Shown piece by piece: positions 1 through 9,347 of a stretch of 64,000 nt of DNA (within the stretch, counting starts at the first letter, position 1; every line of letters starts with the position of its first letter). The notes beneath the pieces are model-generated. The model was not told the DNA's origin, made no database searches, and saw only the letters and a program-made list of their open reading frames with translations. The position numbers and the translations under genes are program-made. The stretch comes from an uncultured Eubacteriales bacterium (GTDB lineage Bacteria > Bacillota > Clostridia > Christensenellales > Aristaeellaceae): the NCBI GenBank assembly GCA_900550955.1, contig URUF01000001.1:1-64000 (forward strand). Reading direction: 5' to 3'.

Positions 1-100
1 TTTCCCTTGAATTTTCCCCCGGCGGAACCGCCTGCCCGCCACTCCTGCCGCTCCCATGGGAGAGCGGGGAGGGAAAAGCGGTCATTTTTCCCTTTTCCCA

Positions 101-130
101 TTGGAAAAACGGACCGGGAAAGTCTATAGT
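101..130 (+). promoter_or_regulatory. Putative promoter of mraY
   Basis: A -35-like TTGGAA (101-106) and a -10-like TATAGT (125-130) are separated by 18 nt, about 50 nt before the mraY start. Bases 1-100 hold no gene I can support. This lies in the part of the window that seems to come from a different genome, so promoter rules are less certain here. Confidence 0.35.
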
Positions 131-182
131 ATGAAACAGACTTGAATTCATGCGAATCTTTTAACTTTCAGAGACATCATCC

Positions 183-1274
183 ATGCTGTATCTTCTCTCC
201 TTGCTGAGCGGGGACTTCGGTCCGTTTCGCCTGTTCGACTACGTCACGTTCCGCGCCGGGGGCGCCGCGCTTACCGCATTTCTGCTGGTCGTGCTCCTCG
301 GGGGATTCACCGCGCGGCAGCTGCGGCGGCTCAACGCGCAGGCCGCCAGCCGCCTCGAAGGGCTCGTCCCGCCGGAATTCATCGACAAGGAGAAGAACCG
401 TACCCCCTGTATGGGCGGAATCCTGCTGATCGGCGCGATTCTGGTCACCGCGCTGCTCTGGAACGTCATGACCAATCCCATCTCCATTACGCTGGTGGTC
501 GCCACCGCCGCCTTCAGTCTGATCGGTTTTGTCGACGACTTCATGAAGGTGGTTTACAAGCGGCGCGACGGCATTCCGGGCCGGGCCAAGCTCGCCGGAC
601 AGTTCCTCGTCGCCGGACTCGCCGTATGGAGTCTGAGCCGCATCCCCGAGCTTCAGACGCTGATGCGGCAGCTGATGGTGCCGTTCCTCAAGGAGCCGGT
701 CTACACCGGGTTCTGGACTCTGCCCTTCGCCGTCGTCGTGATCGTCGGGGCCTCCAACGCCGTCAATCTGACCGACGGCAAGGACGGGCTGGCCACCGGC
801 TGCACGATCTTCTGCACGCTCACCTACGCGGCGTTCGCCTACCTCATGGGCCACCGGATCTTCGCCGGCCACCTCAACATTCCCTACATCATGGGCGCGG
901 AGGAAGCGATGGTTTTCGCCGCCGCCGTCTGCGGGGCGTGCATCGGCTTCCTCTGGCACAACTGCCATCCCGCCTCGATGTTTATGGGGGACACCGGCAG
1001 CCTCGCCCTCGGCGGCGCGGTTGGCATGCTCGCGGTGATCGTCCGGCAGGAACTGCTGCTCATTCTGGTCGGCGGCGTCTATGTGATGGAAGCGGTTTCG
1101 GTCATCCTTCAGGTCGCCTCCTTCCGGCTGACCGGGAAGCGGATCTTCCTCTGCGCTCCGATTCACCATCACTTCGAACGCAAAGGGTGGACTGAGACGC
1201 AGATCGTCGTCCGGTTCTGGATCCTCGCCGGCGTCTTCTCCCTGATGGCGCTCGCCACGCTGAAATTGCGTTGA
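183..1274 (+). CDS. mraY: Phospho-N-acetylmuramoyl-pentapeptide-transferase MraY
   Basis: MraY transfers phospho-MurNAc-pentapeptide from UDP to undecaprenyl phosphate, making lipid I at the inner face of the membrane. The 363-aa product has the family's pattern of about ten membrane segments and its signatures: DD at 118-119 (FVDDF), NLTDGKDGLA near 195, MGDTGS at 268-273, and the PIHHHFE signature with its histidine triad at 328-330. The length and triad context fit Gram-negative-type MraY better than the roughly 320-aa Bacillota form. No mur or fts neighbours follow, and codon use differs from everything after 2.55 kb. Identity is secure. Whether it belongs to the same organism as the rest of the window is doubtful. 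Confidence 0.96.
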   Translation: MLYLLSLLSGDFGPFRLFDYVTFRAGGAALTAFLLVVLLGGFTARQLRRLNAQAASRLEGLVPPEFIDKEKNRTPCMGGILLIGAILVTALLWNVMTNPISITLVVATAAFSLIGFVDDFMKVVYKRRDGIPGRAKLAGQFLVAGLAVWSLSRIPELQTLMRQLMVPFLKEPVYTGFWTLPFAVVVIVGASNAVNLTDGKDGLATGCTIFCTLTYAAFAYLMGHRIFAGHLNIPYIMGAEEAMVFAAAVCGACIGFLWHNCHPASMFMGDTGSLALGGAVGMLAVIVRQELLLILVGGVYVMEAVSVILQVASFRLTGKRIFLCAPIHHHFERKGWTETQIVVRFWILAGVFSLMALATLKLR

Positions 1275-1338
1275 CGCGGGGGAATTCCCGCCGGTCCGCT
1301 TGAAAACAGGTCGACCATCGTGTATCTTATTGCGAAAC

Positions 1339-3720
1339 ATGGATGGAAACCCTGAGGCGGAGGAGGAGCTTGCCGGCGCAATGCAGACGATTCAGGAACG
1401 GATCAAGATACATGACCGTCACCAGTTTGAGATTAAACATGTTTATCCGCTGAGCTCGCAGAACGGGCGGGCGCTGCGTTATACGGTGGAGCTTTATCTC
1501 TTCATTCCGCAGAGTCTGGACATCAATCCGGAGAGCCGCCGCAAGGAGGAGTTCTACCGCGATCTTCAGTCGCGGATCCGCTGGCAGACTCCCGTCTGCC
1601 TTCTGGAGTCGCTTCTGTGCTCCGAAGAATCGATTCTTGCCCGCCTTCGGGCGCGGATGAGCGAGTTGGGACGGCGCCCGGATGATCCGAAGGTGCAGGA
1701 GCGGTTTGTCGATACGCTCAAACTTTGCTGTTCGATCGTCAAGAGCGCATTGCGCGACGAGATTGAATTCTGCTGTGATTCCTGCCTTACGGGCGAACGG
1801 ATCGACCGGCTGGAAAACAATACGCAGGAGCTGCTGAGCCGGTTCCGTGGGTTGCGTCCGTTGCTTCAGGTTCCCCATCTTGATCCGCGCTATGCCGAGA
1901 TTTACGACTTCGGCGATGAGTACATCAGTCTGGTGGCGGAGTACTATTTCGCCTCGCTGGCGGAGTCCCTCTCCGACACCGGGGAGATCTCCCGGAAATT
2001 GCGCAAGGCGGTGCTCCGGCTGGCCGCAGGTGAGGCGCACTACCGTCGGAAGCGCGGATTTTCTTCGGTCATCTCCGAAAGCGATTCCAATGAGGCTGCC
2101 ATCTACCGGATGCGGGTTCTCAAGAAGATCATGGGCAGCATTTTCTATCTGCGCACCAGCCGGAGCGCAGACGGCCGGTTTGCCGAGGAGCTGCTGACTT
2201 CGCTCTCCGCGGGAGTGGCGATGTTTCTGGCGCTGATGCTTTCGCTGCTCGGGCGGCACCTTGTCGCCGATGTCACCGCCTGGTTCGTGGCGATCGCGGT
2301 GATCTGCTACATCGTCCGCGATCGGATCAAAGACAGCTGTCGGTTCCGGTTCGTCGGCTGGGCGCGGAGGTTCTTCTTCGATTACAGCACCCGGATCAGC
2401 GATGCGCACGGTCGCCGGGTCGGCACGAGCAAGGAGCTGTTCAGCTTCATCCGGGAGTCGGCATTGCCGCCGGAGGTCGCGAAACTGCGGGCGAGAAGCC
2501 TGGTTGTGGAGCTGGCCAACGCTCCGGGGGAGAACATCGCCTATTACAAGAGCCTGCTGGCCGACGAGGGCCTGCTCATGGGCGTCATCAAGCAGGAGAT
2601 GGGCGAGATTCGCGACAAGTTCGCCGACGAGCGCCGCACGGAGCTGACCGTGATGGAGGGTGAGATCGACATCGAGGACCTCATCCAGTCCGACGACATG
2701 GTGGTGACCATGACTCACTTCGGCTATGTCAAGCGCCTGCCCAAGAGCACCTACCGCGCGCAGCACCGCGGCGGCAAGGGCGTAAGCGGCATGGCGACCC
2801 GCGAGGAGGACTTTGCCGAGCGCCTGATCATTGTAAACACGCATGAGGAAATCATGTTCTTTACCAATCGCGGGCGCGTGTATAACCTGAAGTGCTACCA
2901 AATTCCCGAGGCGGGCCGCACGGCGCGCGGCGTAGCCATTGTAAACCTGCTGCAAATTGCGGGCGATGAAAAGGTTACCGCCATGATTCCCGTGCCGCGC
3001 GGGCTGGAGGAGCATTACCTGGTGATGATGACCCGCAAGGGCATGATCAAGCGCACGCCGTACAGCGAGTTTGCCAACCTGCGCAAGGCCGGCCTGATTG
3101 CCATTACCCTGCGCGAGGACGACGAGCTGTGCTCCGTGAACCTGACGGACGGCAGCATGAGCCTGATCATCGGCAGCCGCCAGGGCCGCGCGCTGCGCAT
3201 CCATGAAAGCAGCATACGCGTAATTGGCCGCACGGGCATGGGCGTGCACGCCATGAAGCTGCGCGAGGACGACGAGATTATCGATATGAGCCGCCTGGTG
3301 GAGGGCCAGCAAATTTTGGCCATTACAACCAACGGCTACGGCAAGCGCACCGATCCGGAGCAGTACCGCGAGCAGGGCCGCAACGGCATGGGCTTTATCG
3401 CCATGAGCCTGACGGACAAAACCGGCGAGCTGGCGGCCCAGCTGGCGGTGGATTTGGACGAGGATATCCTGCTGATCACCGACGAGGGCACCATCATCCG
3501 CATGGCGGTGCGCGACATCCGCGAGAGCGGGCGCAACACGCAGGGCGTGCGCCTGATGCGCATTGCCGAGGGCGCGAAAATCGTGTGCGTGGCCCGCGCC
3601 GAGCAGGAAGCCGGGGAGGAGGCCGACGAGGCCGCCTTTGAGGAAGCGGTGGCGCGCATGGCGGAGGAAAGCGAAGCCATCGTGGACGGCTCCCAGGATG
3701 GGGATAACGGGCACATTTAA
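1339..3720 (+). CDS. gyrA: In-frame chimera: unknown N-terminal membrane protein fused to DNA gyrase subunit A C-terminal half
   Basis: The reading frame is open throughout, from TTG at 1300; ATG at 1339 or 1381 is a likelier start. Up to about nt 2535 it encodes an unrecognised protein with two close hydrophobic stretches (about nt 2200-2320) and nothing resembling gyrase. From IAYYKSLLADEGLL onward it is canonical GyrA: the end of the coiled-coil tower, IKQEM...DERRTEL, the GyrA box QHRGGKG (nt 2761-2781), and the blades of the DNA-wrapping C-terminal pinwheel to an acidic tail. The breakage-reunion domain with its active-site Tyr is absent, so this cannot be a working gyrase A. A promoter-like TTGAAA-17 nt-TATCTT lies at 1300-1328. 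The two halves most likely come from different genomes. Confidence 0.85.
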   Translation: MDGNPEAEEELAGAMQTIQERIKIHDRHQFEIKHVYPLSSQNGRALRYTVELYLFIPQSLDINPESRRKEEFYRDLQSRIRWQTPVCLLESLLCSEESILARLRARMSELGRRPDDPKVQERFVDTLKLCCSIVKSALRDEIEFCCDSCLTGERIDRLENNTQELLSRFRGLRPLLQVPHLDPRYAEIYDFGDEYISLVAEYYFASLAESLSDTGEISRKLRKAVLRLAAGEAHYRRKRGFSSVISESDSNEAAIYRMRVLKKIMGSIFYLRTSRSADGRFAEELLTSLSAGVAMFLALMLSLLGRHLVADVTAWFVAIAVICYIVRDRIKDSCRFRFVGWARRFFFDYSTRISDAHGRRVGTSKELFSFIRESALPPEVAKLRARSLVVELANAPGENIAYYKSLLADEGLLMGVIKQEMGEIRDKFADERRTELTVMEGEIDIEDLIQSDDMVVTMTHFGYVKRLPKSTYRAQHRGGKGVSGMATREEDFAERLIIVNTHEEIMFFTNRGRVYNLKCYQIPEAGRTARGVAIVNLLQIAGDEKVTAMIPVPRGLEEHYLVMMTRKGMIKRTPYSEFANLRKAGLIAITLREDDELCSVNLTDGSMSLIIGSRQGRALRIHESSIRVIGRTGMGVHAMKLREDDEIIDMSRLVEGQQILAITTNGYGKRTDPEQYREQGRNGMGFIAMSLTDKTGELAAQLAVDLDEDILLITDEGTIIRMAVRDIRESGRNTQGVRLMRIAEGAKIVCVARAEQEAGEEADEAAFEEAVARMAEESEAIVDGSQDGDNGHI
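2500..2580. other. Probable chimeric junction between two genomes
   Basis: Protein similarity switches here from an unrecognised protein to mid-GyrA. Codon use also switches: CGG is common for Arg before the junction, and CGC nearly exclusive after it. The exact base cannot be fixed; the stretch around 2530-2555 could be shared by both parents. Everything downstream is consistent with one organism. Confidence 0.75.
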
Positions 3721-3728
3721 CCCGTAAA

Positions 3729-3773
3729 AAAACAGGGCGTGGAAAGAAGTTGCTTCTTTCCACGCCCTGTTTT
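3729..3773. terminator. Bidirectional intrinsic terminator between gyrA and GH31
   Basis: A perfect 21-bp inverted repeat (3729-3749 and 3753-3773) with a 3-nt loop. T tracts lie on both outer sides: TTTT on the plus strand and a run of seven T on the minus strand. It sits between convergent genes and should stop transcripts from both. Confidence 0.92.
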
Positions 3774-3841
3774 GATAAGCATATCTCATTGCCGGTTGGA
3801 ACGCATCCCGCCACGCCGGCGTATTCGGAAAAGCGGCCCGC

Positions 3842-6187
3842 TCACAGAACCTCCAACAGCGCCTCGGCCAAGCCATCGGGAACGCGCATGGCCTGCAGCT
3901 CCCGCAGGAGCGTTAGCAGTTCCTTGCCTGAGCACAGCAACTCAAATATGCGCTCCTTAAGCTCATAATCAATCTGCGCGCGGTTCAGGATTTCCTGCCA
4001 GCAGGCGGCACGTTCATTTTCCGCCAGGGTCATCCCGTCCGTAAGGCATATGGTCACTCCATGGGTGTTGCCAAGCGCCGGAAGCAGGATGCTGAAGCGG
4101 TGCTTTTTATCATCATACCGGGTTTGCGCCTCCAACGGCGCATCGCCGCAGCATGCCTGCCAGCCGGAAGGCCGCTTCACGCCGCAGAAGGTAACGGTCA
4201 GCCGCCGCTGGCGGCGCAGCGCCTGCGCATCGTTAACCGGCGCAAGCACAAATTCCGCCCCGCCCTGCGCCCTATACGTCAGCCGTAGCGAGGTTAGCAG
4301 GTATTCCCCCTCGCCAAAGCGGTCCGTTTCCCCATCGTCCTCATATAGCTCAAAGGCCCCGTCTGCCCCGGCAAAAACATAAATCTCCAAATGGTCTGGA
4401 ATCGCATCCCGCGTTTCAGCCGGCATAAGCGGCACAATGGCTCCGGCCTTTGCCAATACAGGGATGGTTTCCAACGGGCGTGAGAGGCGCATCATTCCCC
4501 CGCCGCGATACGCCACGCCTGTAAAAATATCATGGTACAGCCCCTCCGGCAGCCACGCGTCCACTGCCCCCAGCTTTAGCGCGGCGGACATGGGCGTTGT
4601 GATGGGCATAACCATCAGCTCGCTGCCAAAGAAGTATTGATTGGGCACGCGGTAGGCGGCGTCCTCGCGCGGATAGGCGTAATACATGGGCTGGATGAGC
4701 GGTTCCCCATGCCTGTGGCAGCGCCAGTTCATGCTGTACAGGTATGGTATCATGCGCTGGCGAAGCCTAAGGAAGGCCGTCATGATCGCGCAAACCTCCG
4801 TTCCGTACCGCCAGGGCTCCTTTCCGTTGAAGGGGTTCGAGGTACTGTGCAAGCGCATGATTGGAGAAAACACGCCGAATTGTAGCCACCTCGTTTGCAA
4901 TTCGTCATCGCGTTTGCCATGCATGTGGCCGCCAATATCGTGGCTCCACCAGCCATAGCCAATGTTGGAAGCCGTAGCGGTAAAGTAAGGCTGAAATTGC
5001 AGCGACGCCCAGCTAATGACGCTGTCGCCCGAAAAGCCCACGGGGTAGCGGTGGCCGCCCCGGCCCGCATAACGCGATAGAATCAGCGGGCGCTTCCCGT
5101 TTCTTGCGGCGTCCCGCATATGGTAGTGGTTCAGAAGCCATAAAGGATCCATCCCCGCCGCAGAGCAAAGGCCGCCCTGCTGCCAATCTACCCACCAAAA
5201 ATCCACGCCATCCTTTTCAAGGGGATGATGAAGCGTTTCAAAATAGGCCTGCAAAAACGCGGGGTTGCTCGGCTCAAACGGGATCCGCTGCCCGCGCCGG
5301 GCGTCCTTTCCAAGCGCCGCGGCCGCCTGGGGATAAGCGGCCTCATGCGGCTGTATCCCCTCCGCCGGATGAAGGTTGAGCGTCACCTTGCAGCCCCGCT
5401 TGTGAAGCGCGTCAAGGAAGGCGCGCGGATTGGGAAATAACGCCCGGTCCCAGGTATAGCCCGTCCACCCCTTATGATCTGCGCCGTCCGTGCTGATATG
5501 CCAGTTCATATCGAGCACGGCAACGCTGATGGGAATGCCCGCCTGCTCAAAGCGGTCCATCAGCGCAAGGTATTCATTATCCGTATAGGCATGAAAACGG
5601 CTCCACCAGTTTCCCAGCGCATAACGGGGCAAAAGGGGCGTGCGCCCGCACAGATGAAAAAAATCCGCCAGCGCCTGCCTGTACGCATACCCGTAGCTAA
5701 AAAAGTAGAGGTCCCTATGCCCGGGCCGCGGCGGTTCAATCCAGCCGTCCTCCGTTAACGCGTAGGCGTCGCTGTCGTCAATGACGCTATACCCCTGAAG
5801 GCGGGACAGAATACCGTTTTCAAGCGGGACGGCCCCGTCTGCCCCGTCCAGCGTGCGCGTCGTGCCGCCCAGGTTCTCCGTAAGCAGGTCGCCATAATGC
5901 CATGTGCAGTAAATGCCGCGGCACTCAGAGCGGTTTTCAATCCACAAGCCATGCGCGGAAAAGGGCTTTTCATCATAAAAAATGTTCATGCACGCTGTGC
6001 GGATCTCGATACCATCGGCCCTGCGCCACAGCTGATGCTCAACCGGCGGGAACGCCCGATTCTGTACCGTCTGCGTGGGACGGTCCTCAAACACGCCGTC
6101 GGGAGCATACTCCATACGCACCAGCTGGGGCGTGAGCAGCGTAAAGCGGTACCCTTCGCCGCATATAATGGAGGGCTGTCCGCTCAT
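3842..6187 (-). CDS. Glycoside hydrolase family 31 (alpha-glucosidase/alpha-xylosidase type)
   Basis: A retaining alpha-glycosidase of 781 aa. The nucleophile Asp is D334 in FWWVDWQQG and the acid/base Asp is D388 in GFSGDSVISW. The N-terminal beta-sandwich, (beta/alpha)8 barrel with RYALGNWWSR, and C-terminal beta domains are in GH31 order. No signal peptide is visible, so it probably acts on oligosaccharides after import. Its start overlaps the stop of the upstream GH13 gene by 4 nt (ATGA-type coupling). It is the last gene of locus 1 and ends at the shared terminator. A long C-terminal extension with Leu-rich helices follows the usual GH31 domains. The exact substrate cannot be told from sequence. 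Confidence 0.9.
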   Translation of the reverse strand: MSGQPSIICGEGYRFTLLTPQLVRMEYAPDGVFEDRPTQTVQNRAFPPVEHQLWRRADGIEIRTACMNIFYDEKPFSAHGLWIENRSECRGIYCTWHYGDLLTENLGGTTRTLDGADGAVPLENGILSRLQGYSVIDDSDAYALTEDGWIEPPRPGHRDLYFFSYGYAYRQALADFFHLCGRTPLLPRYALGNWWSRFHAYTDNEYLALMDRFEQAGIPISVAVLDMNWHISTDGADHKGWTGYTWDRALFPNPRAFLDALHKRGCKVTLNLHPAEGIQPHEAAYPQAAAALGKDARRGQRIPFEPSNPAFLQAYFETLHHPLEKDGVDFWWVDWQQGGLCSAAGMDPLWLLNHYHMRDAARNGKRPLILSRYAGRGGHRYPVGFSGDSVISWASLQFQPYFTATASNIGYGWWSHDIGGHMHGKRDDELQTRWLQFGVFSPIMRLHSTSNPFNGKEPWRYGTEVCAIMTAFLRLRQRMIPYLYSMNWRCHRHGEPLIQPMYYAYPREDAAYRVPNQYFFGSELMVMPITTPMSAALKLGAVDAWLPEGLYHDIFTGVAYRGGGMMRLSRPLETIPVLAKAGAIVPLMPAETRDAIPDHLEIYVFAGADGAFELYEDDGETDRFGEGEYLLTSLRLTYRAQGGAEFVLAPVNDAQALRRQRRLTVTFCGVKRPSGWQACCGDAPLEAQTRYDDKKHRFSILLPALGNTHGVTICLTDGMTLAENERAACWQEILNRAQIDYELKERIFELLCSGKELLTLLRELQAMRVPDGLAEALLEVL

Positions 6188-7482
6188 GAGGCCGCCTCCG
6201 TTCCCGACTCTATCACCACAGGCTCGCCCTTTAAGGACAGCAAGCCGCCTTCAATGCTAAGCGCGGTATGGTCAATCTGGTTGATATAGCGTCCGTCCGG
6301 AAGCGGCGCACGCACAGGCGCGCTTTCGCCTTTTGTGCTAAAAAAGCCAATCAGGCTGCGGCCGTTGAGGGTGTACGTTGCGCGAAGGACGCCGTTTCCG
6401 GCGTCAGCCACACAATAGCTGCCCGTGGCAAGCAGCTCATGGCTGCGAATGGCATAGAGGGCGCGCAGCCATTCAGAGATATCCTCGCCGGCCTTCCAAT
6501 CGATGGGCTCTTTGTCAAACAGGCTGGGGCGGTTCTCGCACCCGGCCTCCTGGCCGTTGTACAGCAGCGTCATTCCCTTTTGGAAGTAGAGAAAGGCAAG
6601 CCAGTTCCGCCTCTGCCGGGCGTCCGGCACAAGGAACGCGGCGCGCGGGCGGTCATGGTTTTCCAGAAACCGCAGCTTGACATAATTATCAGGGTAGAGG
6701 AACTCCTGGCGGTTGAGCGCGTCGGCATACGCGCCCAACGGCAGCTCGCCACACAGCGCCCGAACCCAGTCGTGGTACACGTCATATTCATAGCTAACGT
6801 CGAACGCCTGATAAATTTCGCAGTCCGACAGGCTAACCATGCCGCGCGCACGGTTAGCCAGCGTAAATACCGGTTCCACCGATTCGCTCAGCCACAGGCA
6901 GTCCGGGCGCACCTTGGCCACCTCCGCGCGGGCCCGCATCCAAAACGCCAAAGGCACCAGCGGCGCTACGTCACAGCGGAAGCCGTCCACAAGGGAGGCC
7001 CACATCTTGAGCGTTTCAATTTGATAGTCCCATAAATCCGGCTGCGTATAGTCCAGGTCGATAATATCCGACCACTCGCCGATGCGGTTTCCAAAGCCGC
7101 CGTCCGGCTTGTGATAAAACCACTCGGGATGATGCTGCGCCAGCCACGAATCCGGCGAGGTGTGATTATATACAACATCAATAATGCACCGCATGCCAAG
7201 CGCATGGACATCGTCCACCAAGCGCCGGAAATCCTGCATGCCGCCATATTCCTCATTTACGGCGCGATAGTCCCGTATGGCGTATGGGCTGCCAAGCGTT
7301 CCCTTTCTGCACGCCTTTCCAATGGGATGAATGGGCAAAAACCAAAGCACGTCCACCCCCAACGCGCGAATGCGCGGCAAATCCTCCCTTACCTTTTCAA
7401 AGGTGCCTTCCTTGCTGTACTGGCGCACATAAACGCTGTACATTACCTGATGGCGCAGTTCCCTGCTTGTATCCATGGCCAT
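6184..7482 (-). CDS. Glycoside hydrolase family 13, alpha-amylase/oligo-glucosidase type
   Basis: A 432-aa retaining enzyme of the alpha-amylase clan. Region I is DVVYNH (102-107), the nucleophile is D171 in GFRCDVA, the acid/base is E200 in LWLSES, and the transition-state Asp is in LENHD (274-277). It is compact, with no starch-binding module and no signal peptide, so it is probably a cytoplasmic oligosaccharide hydrolase. The stop overlaps the next gene by 4 nt. A 64-nt gap separates it from the upstream permease gene, so it is very likely part of the same transcript. Confidence 0.88.
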   Translation of the reverse strand: MAMDTSRELRHQVMYSVYVRQYSKEGTFEKVREDLPRIRALGVDVLWFLPIHPIGKACRKGTLGSPYAIRDYRAVNEEYGGMQDFRRLVDDVHALGMRCIIDVVYNHTSPDSWLAQHHPEWFYHKPDGGFGNRIGEWSDIIDLDYTQPDLWDYQIETLKMWASLVDGFRCDVAPLVPLAFWMRARAEVAKVRPDCLWLSESVEPVFTLANRARGMVSLSDCEIYQAFDVSYEYDVYHDWVRALCGELPLGAYADALNRQEFLYPDNYVKLRFLENHDRPRAAFLVPDARQRRNWLAFLYFQKGMTLLYNGQEAGCENRPSLFDKEPIDWKAGEDISEWLRALYAIRSHELLATGSYCVADAGNGVLRATYTLNGRSLIGFFSTKGESAPVRAPLPDGRYINQIDHTALSIEGGLLSLKGEPVVIESGTEAAS

Positions 7483-7546
7483 AGCTGTGCCTCCCGTAGA
7501 TGGAATCTTTCCTCATTTTCTTCATGGCGCTCCCGGATTCCTGCCA

Positions 7547-8371
7547 TCAGCCCTTGACCGCCGCGGAGGCGATGCCTTCAACAAAGCGCTTCTGAAAGAC
7601 CAGGTAGCAAAGCACGACCGGCACAATCGCAATGGCCGTCGCGGCGAACAGGCCGGCATAATCGGTGGAATAGCGCCCGCTGAACATGTTAAGCGCCACG
7701 CTTAGCATATTCTTGCTTTCCGTGCGAATCATCAAGTACGGCCACAGATAATCCTCCCAGGCCCATAAGAACTGAAAAATGGCAAGGCTTGAAACCGCGT
7801 TGCCCAGCATGGGTAGCACAATGCGGTGGAAAATGAAAAACGCGTTCGCGCCGTCCATGCGGGCCGCTTCCAGCAGTTCATCCGGAACCGCAGCGCAGCT
7901 TTGCCGCATAAGGAACACGCCAAACGAAGTAAACAGGCTGGGTATCAATAGCGCCTTATAGGTATCCAGCCAGCCAACCAGCTGCATCATGGTATACCGT
8001 GGGATGATCGTAACAACGCCCGGCACCATCATCGTGGCCAAAATAGCGCCAAAGAGCAGCTCCCTTCCACGGAAGCGGTATTTGCACAGCACAAAGCCGG
8101 ATATCGCGCTTGTATAGATCGTGATCGCCGTCAGCAGCACGGCATAAACCAGGCTGTTTGCAAAGTACCTGAGAAAGTTCATCTTTTGCAGCGCGTTTCG
8201 GTAGTTTATCAGGGAAGGCTCCAGGGGAAGAAAACGCTGGTTGAGCGCGCTGATCTCGGCATTGGATTTGAACGAGGACGCCAGCATCCATAAAAACGGC
8301 AGGATTGTTGCGATACCGCACACAAGCAGCGCCGCACTAAGCGCGAGTGCCTGCGCCTTTCTTTTGCTCAT
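7547..8371 (-). CDS. CUT1 sugar ABC transporter permease, MalG type
   Basis: A 274-aa membrane protein with about six transmembrane helices. The cytoplasmic EAA loop (EAARMDGANAFFIFHRIVLPML), which contacts the ATPase, is intact. It pairs with the MalF-type gene 10 nt upstream and with the binding protein further upstream. No ATPase is encoded in the locus. Bases 7718-7751 of this gene match a spacer of the CRISPR array (33374-33407) perfectly, which makes the gene a potential self-target. Confidence 0.93.
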   Translation of the reverse strand: MSKRKAQALALSAALLVCGIATILPFLWMLASSFKSNAEISALNQRFLPLEPSLINYRNALQKMNFLRYFANSLVYAVLLTAITIYTSAISGFVLCKYRFRGRELLFGAILATMMVPGVVTIIPRYTMMQLVGWLDTYKALLIPSLFTSFGVFLMRQSCAAVPDELLEAARMDGANAFFIFHRIVLPMLGNAVSSLAIFQFLWAWEDYLWPYLMIRTESKNMLSVALNMFSGRYSTDYAGLFAATAIAIVPVVLCYLVFQKRFVEGIASAAVKG

Positions 8372-8381
8372 ACGCCGCCTC

Positions 8382-9269
8382 CTATGCCTGCATGCTGCCG
8401 GACGCCTTGAAGGACGCCGCGGTCAGCGCTGCAATAATGAAAAACAGAATAAAGGAAATGGCCGACGCATACCCAAAGTTGTATTTTACAAACGCCTGGT
8501 CATAAATGATGTAGGAGGCCAGATAGGTTTTGGTTCCCGGGCCGCCCTGGGTAAGCACCATCACGGGGATGTAGGTTTGGAAATAGGAAATCAGCGAGGT
8601 AATCACAATAAACACCATGGTCGGCTTCAAAAGCGGCAGCGTAAGATATGCAAAGCGCTGTGAAGCGGAAGCGCCGTCTATTTCCGCCGCCTCAAAGCAA
8701 TCCTCCGGCAGGGAATACATTCCGCCCAGGAGGATGACAACCGCATAGCCAAAGTCCTTCCAGATTGTAAGCAGCAGGATAGCGCCCATGGCATAGCGCG
8801 CGTCAAACAGCCAGTTGATTTTGGTTCCCAGCAGCTGGTTGAGCAGGCCAAACTGCGGGTCATACATGAACTTCCATACAAAGGCCACCGCAACCATCGG
8901 CGTGATTGTGGGCAAGTAATACAACGTGCGGTACAGGGAGCGGCGCCTAACCAGCTTTGCGTGCAGCGCCGTGGCCAACGCCAGCCCAATAACCAGCCGC
9001 GCCAAAACCGCCGCCGCGGAAAACAGCGCGGTATTCCCCATGGACTGCCAAAAGAGCTTGCTGTTAACCACCGTTTGCCAGTTTTGAAAGCCCGTAAAGC
9101 GATACTGGCCCTTCAGCGGGTTCCAAAGATGGAAGCTGCCCACAAAGGCCATGACGATTGGAACGAGGTAAAACAGGGAAAAGAACACAATCAGCCCGGC
9201 AACCACAATATTGCGAAGGATGATCTCGCTTCGGCTTTGCAGCGGGTGTAAGCGGGGTTTGCGCGCCAT
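8382..9269 (-). CDS. CUT1 sugar ABC transporter permease, MalF type
   Basis: A 295-aa permease with about six helices and the EAA motif EAAEIDGASASQRFAYLTLPLL. It forms a heterodimer with the MalG-type partner encoded next. A GGAGG-like site precedes the start. The gene lies 78 nt after the binding-protein gene. Confidence 0.93.
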   Translation of the reverse strand: MARKPRLHPLQSRSEIILRNIVVAGLIVFFSLFYLVPIVMAFVGSFHLWNPLKGQYRFTGFQNWQTVVNSKLFWQSMGNTALFSAAAVLARLVIGLALATALHAKLVRRRSLYRTLYYLPTITPMVAVAFVWKFMYDPQFGLLNQLLGTKINWLFDARYAMGAILLLTIWKDFGYAVVILLGGMYSLPEDCFEAAEIDGASASQRFAYLTLPLLKPTMVFIVITSLISYFQTYIPVMVLTQGGPGTKTYLASYIIYDQAFVKYNFGYASAISFILFFIIAALTAASFKASGSMQA

Positions 9270-9347
9270 AAGGCGAAGCCTCCTTTGTCAAAAGGGCCGG
9301 TGGGAAGGGAACGCCCACCGGCCCAGGCGTTTTGCGGCGCTTCGCAG

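Noticed and set aside
1327..3876. 849-codon open frame on the minus strand opposite gyrA
   Set aside because: It is the mirror of a GC-rich coding gene, has no family similarity, and spans the probable chimeric junction. Other long antisense frames (177-1340, 44691-45866, 56931-58028, 58050-59159, 61186-62244) are rejected for the same reason.
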